From assembly GCA_011799875.1 (NCBI GenBank), contig CM022298.1, positions 58,490,784-58,554,783 on the forward strand: 64,000 bases of DNA. The letters run 5' to 3'. A program made the translations under genes and the position numbers. This DNA is from Thinopyrum elongatum (taxonomy: Eukaryota; Streptophyta; Magnoliopsida; Poales; Poaceae). The first letter of the stretch is position 1. Each line of letters opens with the position of its first letter. Under the pieces are notes generated by a model that had not been told where the DNA came from, did not search any database, and saw nothing but the letters and a program-made list of their open reading frames with translations. Of this stretch, positions 8,600 through 20,610 are shown piece after piece.

Positions 8600-11500
8600 A
8601 TGGCCGACCCGAGACCGTTCACCAACGTCGATCCGGCGACGGCGGCCGCAGTGCGGCACAGCGGCTGTGACCCGCACGAGCTGGACCTGTTCATGGAGCA
8701 CATGCTGACGTACATCTACACCCTCGTCCCCCGCCCGCCCTTCCCCGACAACGAGCGGCTCGCCGCCCTCGCCTCCCCCTCCGACGGCGTCGACCGCATC
8801 AGCCGCCTCCCCGACGAGCTCCTGCGCAACGTCGTCGCCCGCCTCCCCGCCAAGGACGGCGCGCGCACCGCCCTGCTCTCCTCCTGCTGGCGCGCGCTCT
8901 GGCGCCCCACGCCCCTCGTCCTCAGCGACGCGCACCTCCTCCCCGACGGCCACGGCTGGCAGCCCACGCCCGCCAGCTCGCCGGCCGTCATCGCCGCCGT
9001 CTCCCGCGTCCTCGAGGCGCACCCGGGGCCCTTCCGCTGCGTCGACCTGTCTGCAGCCACATGAGCCGCGCCCAGCTCGCACGCTGGATCCAGCTCCTCG
9101 CCGCCAAGGGCGTCCAGGACCTCGTCCTCGTCAACCGACCGTGGCCGCAGGACGTGCCCCTCCCCGCCGCGCTGTTCAGCGTCACCACCCTCAGCAGCCT
9201 CTACATCGGCCTCTGGAAGTTACCGAGCACGGACGTCCTGCGCGGTGCCTCGTTTCCCCACCTTGTGGAGCTCGGCATATGCAGCGTCGAAATGGAGCAC
9301 GACGCCGTCGAGTCCCTCGTCGCCAGGAGCCCTAAACTGGAGATCCTCAACATCGAGGGATGCCGCATGGAGCTGCGTCTCCGCCTCGTCAGCCAGAGCC
9401 TACGCTGCGTGCAAATCTGCGGCTCGGCTAAGGAGGACATCGCCGTGGTAAAGGCTCAATGCCTCGAGCGGCTTATCCTCTCCGGCAGAGTCGGTCGCGG
9501 TGCCTTCTCGAGCTGCACACTTTGGGATACTTAGAGCCAGGACAGGTCCTAGAGGTCGGAGAAACCGTCATCATGGTACATCTCCAGTATCTCCGTTTGT
9601 TCAGTTAGCAAATATGTCCAGCTGATGGCTCAATTAATTGTGTGACATTCTTCTTGAATTGGGAAATTTTCAGCACGGGATAAAGGCAAGCACAAGTACC
9701 ATGCTCACAACCGTGAAAATTCTGAGCTTGAATGTGCGTTTCGGGGTTCGCGATGACGTCAAGATGGTGCCCACCTTCCTCAGATGCTTTCCCAACGTGG
9801 AGAGACTGCATATTGTGGTAATTGACACCAATTCATGTTCTGCTTACATTTCTATGGATGTCTTGCCTGTTATTTACTTCCAAGTCTGTCATTGTGGTAG
9901 CTGTCGTTTTGGTTTTTTCAACTGTAATGAAAACGAAGATAGTGATGCAAGCTGGTGTTTTGCCGCACAATGATTATTATGCCGGTATCTTGATTTATAG
10001 TGTTTTGCTTCTGTAGGTATGTCCAGATTTTCTTTCTAGTACTGTATATGGTAGTATGGTACTGTAACAGACATGAGGCATGCAATGCTTATTTCTGACT
10101 TATGATAGCTACACATAGTAAACTAGCACATTCATGTCGACAGTTCTTGAGGCTGTTCCGGTATTGGTATACCATAATCGCTGTATGGATGCTAGTAAGC
10201 TAGTTTGATCATATCAGGAAGTTAGGAACTTATCCTGACTGATTTATTACAGTAAGAGGCTGTTGTAGCTCACATCCGAAAGTTCGTATTAAAGAACATA
10301 TCTGGCAAATTGTTGTTAAGACTAAAGTCCTCCATTCTGGACTGAAGTTTGCAGCATCACATATATCTTAATTTACTGTCGATGGATTATGCTCAGCACA
10401 TCTTGTTCAATTAGCGCATACGTCATTCTTTGTTTTTTTTTCTCTGCAGTCTGCACTATTAGGCTATTTAGTAGTTAGTGCATTGAGAGAGGCGTTTTGG
10501 AGGCCGAGCTCCATGGAGGCCTTTATTTTTGAAAAATTCAAATTCAAATTTTTATAATTAAAAAAAAACTGAAAAAAAATATGCGTGTATGTAAGGATGT
10601 AACACACATGTGTGTAAAAATTCATGATGAAATACCTTGAGTTGGGACCTATACAAAAAAGACAAATTCATGGCTTGGGAGGATGAATAGTATCATGTGT
10701 TAAATAGCCCCAGATTTGTCTTTTTTGCACAGCCCTCATTTCAATGTATTTTGAACTGAAAATTTACACACATGTCTGTTATGTCTTCACGTATATCTAT
10801 ATTTTTTTTCAGAATTTTTTGAAATGTAAAAATATGAATTTTGATGAAATTTCAAATTTGAATTTGGAGGCCTCACTGGAGGCCGAGCTCCAAAAGGGAT
10901 TTCTGTTAGTGCATTCTGGTACTTTCACCCATTGCAATATAGAGTTGTCTTTTTTACTACAAATCGGATCCGGCATTTAATTTGGACCAGTATACTTGCA
11001 GTATTTAGTGTTGATCAGTAAGAACTGCATGCGGTGTAGATTCTGAATCTTAGCCGCAAAAATTCCCCATTTTCTCACAAAAAAGGGACTTTCATAATAC
11101 CATTTTCTTTTCTAACCTTTTCTTTCCAGATTGCTAATGGAAACTGCAGATCGATTTATCTCAGCTTATTCTTGCGCTGCTTAATTTCTTCACAATTTCC
11201 TCTACACATTAATTGAAAATTTTGTTCCATCTTGTAGTAGATTTTGTTGCTTGCAGTGTTTTCACTTATTTGCATATATCTGTCAAATAAATTATCATTA
11301 AAGTTCTTTATGGTCTTTTTATTTTCTTCTACTATGAAATGTGAGCCATGTATATTGTGTTATGCATGCTAGGCTGAGTAATTTGCGAGTGAATAACAGA
11401 ATAAGATGATGACAACGGCATTAATATGACTAGGCATACCTGACCAATTATCATATACATTCTTATTCTTGACCAATATAGCTAAAAATAAGTCAAGCAT

Positions 11501-12230
11501 TACCATTTATTCTTGACCAATACGGCTCACAGCTGGAAGTTTGTCTTGAAGAATAGTTCTGGCAAGCCGGGTCACCTTGTTAAGACCTCCACGGTTGACT
11601 GAAATCTGCTGCCTCACTTTCAAATTTGTTATACTTATACATGATACATGAGAGGCTGCAATTATAGTGACAACACCAGCACATTTGTTTCTCTGTTCCA
11701 GTAGGCTACTTGGCGCTTTGTGCTAGTTTAATGCATGGAAGTATTACTTTGTCATTTCTCCAACAACATATAATAATCCGAGGCTTCGTTCATTCACCTT
11801 CCTCGGATGCTCTCCCGACTGCTGACAGATCCAATCTATTTTTGCAGAGCAAAAGATGCGACCAACCCACTGGTAACCACCTCACCCGCAGCTTCTGGGA
11901 GGAGTCTGGCCCCATCGAAAACGTCGCCTCGCGCATCCACACGATGAGCCTCCGCGAGTTCATAGGGGACTGCGATGTTGGCTTCCTGGAGTTCTTCTTC
12001 CGGACCGGGCCGCGTTCGTCATAATGGCCAATCCACGCTTCACGCCGTTCTGGAAGGAGGAGGCGGTGGACAAGGTGAGACACAGCTTCGGAAGAATGGC
12101 ATCCCAATCCAGCTACCAGTTTGTGCTTGTGAACAAGGGGCCTGCGGAGGGTTACCCTTGGAACTTCAAAACCGGGGCGGATTTCTCTTTCCATGACCCG
12201 TTTTCGGAAGCGGAGGTCAGCCAAGCTTAA
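8600..12230 (+). pseudogene. F-box/LRR/FBD-type gene, copy 1 (frameshifted)
   Basis: Three exons by comparison with copy 2: 8600-9575, 9674-9817 and 11848-12230. Exon 1 encodes an intact F-box (DRISRLPDELLRNVVARLP, then LLSSCWRALW at about residues 70-110), the part that binds SKP1 in SCF ubiquitin ligases, followed by LRR-like sequence. Exon 2 encodes the conserved KILSLNVRFGVRDDVK and exon 3 the FBD-like C-terminus (GNHLTRSFWEESGP). Breaks relative to copy 2: a net 7-bp deletion near 9050-9066 giving TGA at 9062-9064, a shift near 9500 giving a stop at 9532-9534, and a 13-bp deletion near 12010 giving a stop at 12022-12024. The protein could at best be a 154-residue F-box fragment. The gene holds a solo LTR at its start and a MITE in intron 2. 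Confidence 0.8.
10485..10904. mobile_element. MITE in intron 2 of F-box copy 1, MULE-like
   Basis: A 420-bp non-coding segment with inverted ends built around TTTTGGAG, GGCC and GAGCTCC is flanked by a perfect duplication gttagtgcatt (10474-10484 and 10905-10915). The second copy of the gene shows the empty site near 18893-18905 (attagtacattctg). The duplication of 9-11 bp suggests the Mutator superfamily. The interior is AT-rich around aaattcaaattcaaatt. Confidence 0.7.
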
Positions 12231-13400
12231 GCTGCCTATGTGGAGAAGTGGACTGTTGTTTCTCTTGTTGAAAGCTATGGAGTGGATGTGGTGTGTGTTG
12301 CTACCTGTGGCCTTATGTTTGTTTGACGAATTTGCGTCTTGGTGCCTGGTGCTATCAACTGACATGTAGCTTGCGCTGTAACCTCTGGTAGTTGTCAGCT
12401 GAGTTTAGTTTCCCTCTCTCTATCTATGTGACCCACTGGTACTTGATGCAAACTATGCAAATTTGCCTTGTGCTATCAGTTTCCCTGTCTTGTCTATCTA
12501 TGCTCCTGAAACATTTTATTTGTGGCAATGCGTTTCATTCCTTGTGGTTGTTGGGTGCTTTTTAGATCAGCGGGAAGCCGAAAACAGCTCCCCCACTCCA
12601 TACTTGATCACAATGTGTGTATTCAAGGATGGCTTGGTAACTTTCATCGTCTCCTGAGTGCACTTCCCATGGCATTACGTGTTGAAGTTCCTGGATCCCA
12701 ACCTGATCTCAAGGCATCGGATTCCTTTGTCATTTCGATTTGCTGGAACATTTATTTTTGGGAATGCATAACCTTGGACAGTATATAGTGCAAAGACCTC
12801 CACATGACCGAATCATCCTGCGAGATCCACTAGAGACACACCTCCACATGCCCTGCGATGATGGTAGACGCACCAGCGGGACAAGGGCTAGGCGGGGAGA
12901 ACCTTATTCTATCTTTAGGCCCATCGTCTCGCCTTCCTGAGCGGGACACAAATCCTAACAAAACTGAAAGAAACAGGGAGCCCTCTCGCCGGCAAAGGCC
13001 GGGATCCACCACGCCCCCATGGCCCTAAGGTCACAGAAGATGAGGCAGGTTGGCGGCGTCGCCGGCGGGAGGCAAATACCCTAGCCGTCCTGTTCCCTTG
13101 GAGAAAAGGCCAAGGGATAAGCCCCCCTCACCTACGTTGTGTCAGCTGAACAAATCTTTCTTTGCAGATCCCTGCTACCGAGCATCCTTCGGGTCTTCAT
13201 AATCACACAGAGGGGCGACATGTAGAGCTTTCTGCTTCCATAATTTTGCTTCAACTCTAATGAACCCTAATAAACTATACATTATAAAATATAAGGGTGT
13301 AATGATAAATTATTAGTTTTACAACACTTCAAATTTAAGAGCCTTAATTTTATTCATTTATTGACAAATTATTGTACAAGTTTCTAAAGTTTCTGCATTT
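12231..13400. other. 3' flank of F-box copy 1, no gene
   Basis: The first 200 bases should include the 3' UTR. Beyond that, 12780-13200 is a GC-richer block without readable domains (strings such as cctccacatg occur twice at 12796 and 12841), and 13200-13400 is AT-rich. No gene is supported. Confidence 0.35.
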
Positions 13401-14158
13401 TTTTAATGTTTCATCGAAGACTATGTGGTTTCATATATGTGGAACCGAGAGGTCCTTTGAGCCTTCTGGATGATCTAAAAAAGGCACCTACCTCAGGATG
13501 CAAAAATTCACACTCACATAAAAAATCAATATTTAAAAAAAATTAAGATTATCATTTCAAAAACTGGAGAAACTTTTATTGAACAAGATAAACCATTTAA
13601 GTTAGTAAAATAATATAACATAAAGAATGTGAAGTGAGTAATACTACAATACTCCTAAAAATGAGAAAATGGTAAGAAAAACAGAGAATAAATAATGCTT
13701 GAAGTATTTCTTATGAATGGTGGGAGAAATGAGTGATAAATAGCCACCTTTATTCAACCTTAAGCCTTTATAGAGATTTCCTTCATCTTCAATATTTCCT
13801 TTGATTTTTTTAATTTAGATTTTCCTCGGAATTCAGATGATGCTGAGTTGAGAATAATTGTTTACGTGGACAACTTCTATATTTAAATAGCTAGCCCTCT
13901 AATTATTTATTTTAACATACAAACATGTTACCACATTATGCAACATGCATGGGAAACTGACCATCTCATGCATTATAGTTTGCATTCTATTATGCTTTTT
14001 ACATTTAATAAAAAATTATGAATATGCAATAATCAAATACAGTAAATCATACATATTTTTTGTTTTAGTTCTTACATTATTACTCCAAATATTCATGTTT
14101 CATACAACCAAATTTCAGTGAAATACATTTCCGCAGCAACGTGCGGGCTGTCATCTAG
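13401..14158 (+). mobile_element. Helitron-like AT-rich element ending in CTAG
   Basis: AT-rich, non-coding sequence ends with the hairpin CCGCA-gcaacg-TGCGG followed by GCTGTCAT and CTAG at 14155-14158. A short GC hairpin about ten bases before a terminal CTRR is the diagnostic 3' end of plant Helitrons. The 5' end (TC) was not located, so the left boundary given is only the start of the compositionally uniform stretch. A decayed relative lies at 220-345. Confidence 0.4.
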
Positions 14159-14528
14159 CTTTTTAGAAAGGTTGAGACTCACGTGAAGTGAAACCCCACC
14201 GGTTTTGATAGAGCGTCTCAACGTAAAAGTTTTTTTTTGGTAATTAAATTGTGCCTTCAAATTTTACAGAAGACACAGTTAAAACTGGTCTCGAGACACA
14301 CTTGAGCGATGTAAAAGTAATCAATAATTCAAGGAAACTTACAACTGATTTAAAATTTCCTAACCAAATTAAAGCCTTTTGCCTTGTGAGGCATCTAGCC
14401 CTCACGATTGCTGCACCAGCCATTGAGTTTTTTAATCAACCTCCTAAATTTATGGGGCGTGCTACGCGTCCGCCTCGCGAGCCGTCTGATTGTATGACAT
14501 CAGCCGTCCGCTCCTCTATTCTATTTTT

Positions 14529-14790
14529 CTGCAACAAGACCCTTGTTGCAAACCTCATTCCTACAACAAGACCCTTTTGCAAAATTTATTCTATTTTTCC
14601 TGCAACAAGACACTTGTTGCAAACCTCATTCCTGCAACAAGACCCTTTTGCAAAATTTATTCTATTTTTTCCTACAACAAGACACTTGTTGCAAACCTCA
14701 TTCCTGCAACAAGATCCCTGTTGCAAAATTTGCAACAACATCTCCAGACTCTTCTTCGTATTCCTGCAACAAGACCGTTGTTGCATTTTT
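14529..14790. repeat. Tandem hairpin array, GCAACAAG..CTTGTTGC
   Basis: A unit of about 105-110 bases containing gcaacaagacccttgttgc (14531-14549), an attcctacaacaagaccc segment and aaaatttattctatttt is repeated about two and a half times. The core is a near-perfect palindrome and recurs near 14606, 14680, 14716 and 14767 with small changes. The open frames across it are repeat translations, not genes. Confidence 0.7.
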
Positions 14791-15524
14791 TTTTGCCTAA
14801 AAGACCATGTTGTAGAAAACGTCACCGCGTCGCAGACGCCATGGCGCCATTGCAATAGCTTTGTTGTTTGCAGGAACTATTGATGCATGCGGTACTGGCA
14901 TTTTCGGCTGACCTTGAGGAGGCGGCACCATGGCTGTCTACACTGGTTCTCCTCCAGGATGGTGGCGGCGTGGCTCGAGAGAAAGGCGAAGGAAGGATAA
15001 GAGGAGGGGCGCAGGTGGTGGAGCAGCAGCATTCGGTTTGATGCGTATTCATGGGATTGAACTAGAGGTAGGAGACGAGGTTGGCGAAGATTTGGATGAG
15101 ATCTGTTTGTTGGAGATAAGAAGGAAAAGGAGAGAGGTGGTGCAGGCCCACATGGGCATTGGGGCACAAAGAAGACGGTGGACGTTTAGTGTGGGATCCG
15201 TCGGGTGATTAGAATCATTTCCCTAAATTTATTGGTCTAGATGATAGAAAAATCAAGCGAAGGATCCCCGTTGGAAATATTGATAAGGATAAGGCTTGTG
15301 CCGATGTTGCCTCGTCTGGTGTTTGATGTAACATGGATAGAACAACATAAGATAGTTCACGTTTTAGAACAACTAGTTGCGGTTTCAGAAGAAACCGTCT
15401 TTATGGGCATCAGGCGAGTGATCCTGGAAAAGGATCAGTTGCATCACTGTCCATGCGATTGTGCACGTGCCATTGGATCTTGCTCTCTATTATCCTCCTT
15501 CCCTTGTCTCACCTCCGCTTTAGG
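14791..15524. other. Spacer, no supported gene
   Basis: Short frames on both strands have no recognisable domain. 15241-15538 holds an open plus-strand frame with a mixed hydrophobic and charged composition (about 98 residues), but no motif, no duplicate and no splice context to support it as a gene. Confidence 0.3.
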
Positions 15525-16440
15525 ATATCTCCAACGTTGACCCTCAAACTGCCCACAACCGTCTAGACCGCTCGATCCGGATGTATTGCGTCATCCAACG
15601 CGGTCTCGCATCGGTCCGCAAGGCGGTCCGGACGCACTTTCTCCCACAAATCGGAGGCAAACGTGGAGGGTTTTGCGGGCGTTCGGACAACAGCCACGCC
15701 CGTTTCTGGCCACCCTGGCCCACTCAAAACCATCCTCCCTGACCCGCGCGCATTCCCGACACCAGCTGCCCCGCATTCATGCGGCTGTAGAGCGGCCACT
15801 CCTCATTGAAGCCGGCTCACAGAGCGAACGCGACCTCTCACTGGTGCCGGCATTGAAGCGGCGCACCGGCCGAGGACTGCGCCTGCGGCGCATCCCGGTG
15901 TCCAGGCATGTTCAATGCCAGAGACGCGTTATTGAAACGGGACGGGATGTATATCTACCACGCCCGTTCAATGCCCCGTCCGTCCGTATGCCGCCATTAA
16001 GCAGGCTTGCCGACCGAGAAACCCACTCCGGCGCCGCGCATTGACACACCAGGATGCCTGGCCTCACCGGAATTCTCTATTTAAAGGCGGCCATACCCGA
16101 CTTACTCTACGCCACAACGCAAACCGCTCCACATCCCTCTCCCTTGCAACACATCCTCCATGACTGCAGGCGGCAACGCTCTGTGGGAGAGCCTTTCGAC
16201 GAAGATGAAGTACGAAGGTGGCCGCACTTGCGGCTACCTGGCAGAGCCGCCGTGCCAGGCGGATCAAGGCCGGCATGCGGTGGGAGTGGGAACGACAAAG
16301 CGATGCAGGTGGGAGGGGAACAAGAGAGGGCGACGACGGGGAGAGGGAGATGGCGGCGATGGAGAGAGGTAGTGGCTGACGACATGGAGAGGTAGTGGCT
16401 GGCGACGGGGAAAGGGAGAGCGAGCGAGCGAGCGAGACGG
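15525..16440 (+). mobile_element. Remnant of a TIR-type element with promoter-like segment
   Basis: The left side reads ggatatctccaacgttgacc, the clustered ctccaac style of end found at 42773. Inside, ctctatttaaaggcgg at about 16075-16090 resembles a TATA region and is followed by a plus-strand frame from 16160. The right side is G/A-rich and ends in a gagc microsatellite (about 16408-16432). No transposase is visible. Element boundaries are uncertain. Confidence 0.3.
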
Positions 16441-16994
16441 ATCTAGGAGAGGAGAGGAAGAGCGAGGCGAGTGAAGAGGAAGGGCGAGTGAGGCGAGGGT
16501 AATTTGTGGAAGTGCAAAAATTCGTAAGTGACAGAAATTGCACTACATTTCCCCAGCGACTTATATTTGTACGCACAATTTTAACTGAAATGACACATAG
16601 CATTATTAAGATGAAGTGCCGGATCAGTCTCTCGAAGGTGCTTATAGAGATAGGATGTGTGCATGTCCGTTTATAAGAGTGAGTGTATGTGTGTCATTTG
16701 TGTGGGCGTCTGCGTCTGTACGCTGTATGTGTTAAAAGAAACCATAAAAATCAAGATTAGCAAAATGATCAAATGGGTGGCTGACTCGTGGGTCCATACT
16801 CACTCATGGGCCCGTTAGCAACGCCGTGTTGGAATTCGGCCCAACCAGACATCGAAACCACTGCGGAACCGAGCACCGACCATTCGCCTCCACACTAGAC
16901 TCAGAAATCCCCAAATCCACAAACCCTCGCCGGCGCCGCCGTTGGGCATGGCCGAGCAGGTCACGACGGCGGCCGATGCGCCGACCTGCACACG

Positions 16995-19900
16995 ATGGAG
17001 GAAACCGCGGAGTTCATGCTGTCGTACATCTACCAAAGCCTTCCCGACTACCCCCTCTACAACGGCGCGCGGCTCACCGCCCTCCCCGCCGCCCGCCGGG
17101 CCGACCGCATCAGCCGCCTCCCCGTCAAGGACGCCGCGCGCACCGCCGCGCTCTCCTCCCGCTGGCGCGCGCTCTGGAGCTCCACGCCCCTCGTCCTCGT
17201 CGACATCCACCTCCTCCCCAAAGCCCAGGACTTTAGCCCCACGCCGGCCAACACGCCGGCCGTCTCCCGCATCCTCGAAACGCACCCCGGCCCCTTCAGC
17301 TGCGTCCACCTCATCTGCAGCCGCATGGACGGGTACCGCGCCCAGCTCGCCCGCTGGCTCCACCTCCTCGCCACCAAGGGCGTCCAGGACCTCGTCCTCG
17401 TCAACCGCCCGTGGCCGCTCGACGTGCCCCTCCCTGCCACGCTCTTCACCATCATCACCCTCACCCGCCTCTACCTCGGCGTCTGGAAGTTGCCGGGCAC
17501 GGCCGCCCTGCGTGGCGCCTCCTTTCCCCACCTCCGCGAGCTCGGCCTCTGTTTCGTCGAAATGGAGCACGGCGTCGTCGACTCCCTCATCGCCAGGAGC
17601 CCCGTCCTGGAGGTCCTCAACATCGTGGGATGCATGACGCGCGGGTTGCGTCTTCGGCTCGTCAGCCAGAGCCTGCGGTGCGTCCAGATCTGCGGCTCTG
17701 TTCTGGAGGGCATCGCCGTGGTGAAGGCTGCACGCCTCGAGCGGCTCATCCTATCATCACCTTGCAAACTCGATCGTGGCTTGTGCACCAGGCTTAGGAT
17801 TGTCGATGCCCCCAAGCTGCGCATGTTTGGATACCTAGAGCCAGGACAGGTCCTAGACGTCCAAGGCACTGTCATCATGGTACATCTCCCTTCTCCATTT
17901 GCTCAGTTTGCAAATATAATTATCTGATGACTCAATTGGGCGATGCTCCTTCTCAAATTCGGCGAATTTCAGCTCGGGATAAAGGCGAGCGAAAGTGCCA
18001 TCCTCACAAGCGTGAAGATCCTGAGTTTAAATGTGCGTTTCGGGGTTCGGAATGACGTTAAGATGGTGCCCACCTTCCTCAAATGCTTTCCCAACGCCGA
18101 GAGATTGCATATTATGGTATTTCTCACCAATCCATGTTCTGTTTACATTTGCATGGATTTCTCGCCTGTCATTGCTGGTTGTGATAGGCTGATAGCTCTT
18201 TATATGTGGTTGCAGAGATACTGCATATTATGATTGATTGCATACTTCAACTCAGTCATCATGATAGCTCTTTATATGATCTTTTTTCCTTTGTTTCATA
18301 TTTATGTGACAAGTTATAGGTTAAATTCCATGTCTTGCTATTTATTCTCAGCCGCCATTTGGTCTTCTCGACAATGTACATACATAGACTATACTATCAG
18401 TTTATGTTGACACTTGGTAAGATTTTTTTTTTTTTGTGGCACAATGATAATTATTCCGATACCTTCATTTTTGTTGCTTTGCTTCTTTACGTCTGTCCAA
18501 ATTTTCTTGTTCTAGTGTTTCTTGCTGTGTTCATACGAGTTACTGTAACAGATGGAATACTTATTTCAGACATGTGAAAGTTACACATAGTAAACTAGCA
18601 CATTAGAGTAGACAGTTTCCTGAGGCTTTCCAGTATTGGTACTACCGTAATCGCTATATTGATGCTAGTACACTAGTTTAACCATATCAGGATCTTAGGA
18701 ATTTATCTCCTAGTAATTTCTTATAGAAAGAGGCTATTGTAGCTCACATCCAGAAATTCGTATTGAAGACCATATCCATAAAATGTTGTGAAGACTAAAG
18801 TCATCCATTGCGGACTGAAGTTTGCAGCCTCACATATATCTTAATTTGCTGTCCATGTTTTTTTCTTTTCTTTGCACTACTAGGCTATTTAGTAATTAGT
18901 ACATTCTGCTACTTTCATGCATTGAAGTATAGAGTTGTCATTGAGGGTCCTAGTTGTCACATGTCCTACAAATCTGATCCAACATTTAGTTACGGACAAT
19001 TATAATTTGCAGTATTTAGTGTTGAGCAGTTAGCTCTGCTTGTGGTGTACATCCCGGGTCTTAGCTGCAAAAATGCTCTATGTGCTCACAAAAAAGGACT
19101 TCCATAATAGTAATTGTTGAGGGAGTAGCCAAAATTATACCAAAGGTCCCACCCGGATCCCGCATGGCACTCCGCATAGACGGTGAATAAAAGTCAACAA
19201 CAGTCAACACAAGTCTACTCAACACTAACCACGCTTCTAAGGATGCTCCCTCTTGAAAGTTGTTTCCTGAACAACAAGAGTAATAATACAATTGCCTTTC
19301 CAGACCTTCTCTTTCCAGTTCCAGACAGCTAATGGAAACTATGGACGGACCAATTTATCTCAGCTTATTCTTGCCTTGCATAATTTTCTCTACACGACAC
19401 TTGAAAGTTTTTCATATCTTGCAGCAGATTTTGTTGCTTGTGGTGTTCTCATGTATTTGCATAGATCTGCCAAGTCAATTATCATTAGAGTTCATTATTG
19501 TCTTATTTTCTTCTACTGTGAAATGCGAGCCGTGTATGTACTTATGCATGCTAGGATAAGTAATTTGTCCGTGAGTAACTGAATAAGATGATGATAATAT
19601 CATCAATATGAACTAGGCATACTTGACCAGTATAGCTGAAAAAGCCAATCATGGCTATTTATTCTGAGCTATCAGGTTGTCTCTACGCACACATACTAGA
19701 TTTGTTAAGACATTTGTTACCAAAGCTTTGTTGTGCACAGTTTATAATGCTATTATTTTGATTTCTATTGCTCTGCTTCTTTATTTTCTGGTATTTCTAG
19801 ATTTTCTAGTTCTAGTTTTACTCATTGCGTTCATACTTCATACTAGCTAGCAGTATTTGTCTTCGATAATAAGTATTAACTGGTATTCATTGCTCACATC

Positions 19901-20610
19901 TGGAAGTTTGTGTTGAAGAATATTTCTGGTAAACTGTTCAGCTGTTTATGACCTCTACAGTAGACTGAAATCTGACGCCCCACTTTTAATTTGTTATACA
20001 TGAGAGAGGCTGCATATGGAGTGACAACACCAGAACTGTTTTGTTTTTGTTCCAGTAGGCTGCTTGGCGCTATTGTTTAATGCATGGCAGTATTTATCTC
20101 ATTTGTCCAACAACATTTAATTTGAGGCTTAGTTTGTCTGCCATGTCAGCCTACCTTTCTCAGATGCTTTCTCAACTGTTGACTGATTTAATCTATTTTT
20201 TGCAGAGTGCAAAATGTGATCAGCCCACTGGTAACCACCTCACCGTCAAGTTCTGGGAGGAGTCTGATCCCAAACAAAACCTCCTCTCGCACATCAACCT
20301 GGTGACTTTCCGTGAGTTCAAAGGGGACCGAGGTGAGGTTGGCTTCCTGGAGTTCGTCTTCCAGACTGCGCAGGCGCTGGATATGGTGGCTATTTTCATG
20401 GCCAATCCAAGCTTCACGCCGTTCTCGACGGACGAGGCGCTTGTCAAGGCGCAATACAGCGCCAGAAACCTGGCAAGTAAATCCTGCAAAAAATGCATCA
20501 TCTGGAGTAGCCGTCCTGAAGGTGGCGATCCTTGGAGCCTCAGAGTCGGGGCAGATTTCTCCTTGGAGGACCCGTTCATGGTGATGCCGGCGAGGGAGGA
20601 GGACAGCTGA
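16995..20610 (+). CDS. F-box-family LRR/FBD-type protein, copy 2 (F-box core deleted)
   Basis: Three exons in phase 0: 16995-17879, 17973-18116 and 20206-20610, with GT..AG at both introns, giving 477 residues. Exon 1 encodes DRISRLP, SSRWRALW and then LRR-like strands (LARWLHLL, LVLVNRPWPLDVPLP, LRELGLCFVEMEHG); exon 2 KILSLNVRFGVRNDVK; exon 3 an FBD-like C-terminus (GNHLTVKFWEESDP). F-box/FBD proteins are substrate receptors of SCF ubiquitin ligases. Here 12 codons in the middle of the F-box are missing, between two 9-bp repeats that remain apart in copy 1. The ATG homologous to copy 1 (16948) is out of frame, so the start used is 16995, which shortens the N-terminus. The copy-1 TATA box is absent. 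The frame is otherwise intact, so it may be expressed, but SKP1 binding is doubtful. Confidence 0.65.
19105..19285. mobile_element. Intron insertion specific to F-box copy 2
   Basis: Intron 2 of copy 2 carries about 180 bases (from gtaattgttgagggagtagcc to gaacaacaagagtaataat) that are absent at the matching site of copy 1 (about 11100). The ends contain TGTTG and CAACA, an LTR-like or foldback-like boundary, but no clean target duplication was found. The superfamily is not assigned. Confidence 0.4.

Noticed and set aside
14251..14883. 210-codon plus-strand frame
   Set aside because: Most of it translates the GCAACAAG tandem repeat in all three frames.
16815..17570. 251-codon minus-strand frame opposite F-box copy 2
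   Set aside because: Composed of E, G, A, D, V and R repeats typical of the antisense of a GC-rich exon. The sense frame has paralogue and splice-site support.
16942..17637. Long plus-strand frame starting MGMAEQ, overlapping F-box copy 2
   Set aside because: Very rich in S, P, R and T from reading the GC-rich exon in a wrong frame. The homologous protein frame is the one from 16995.
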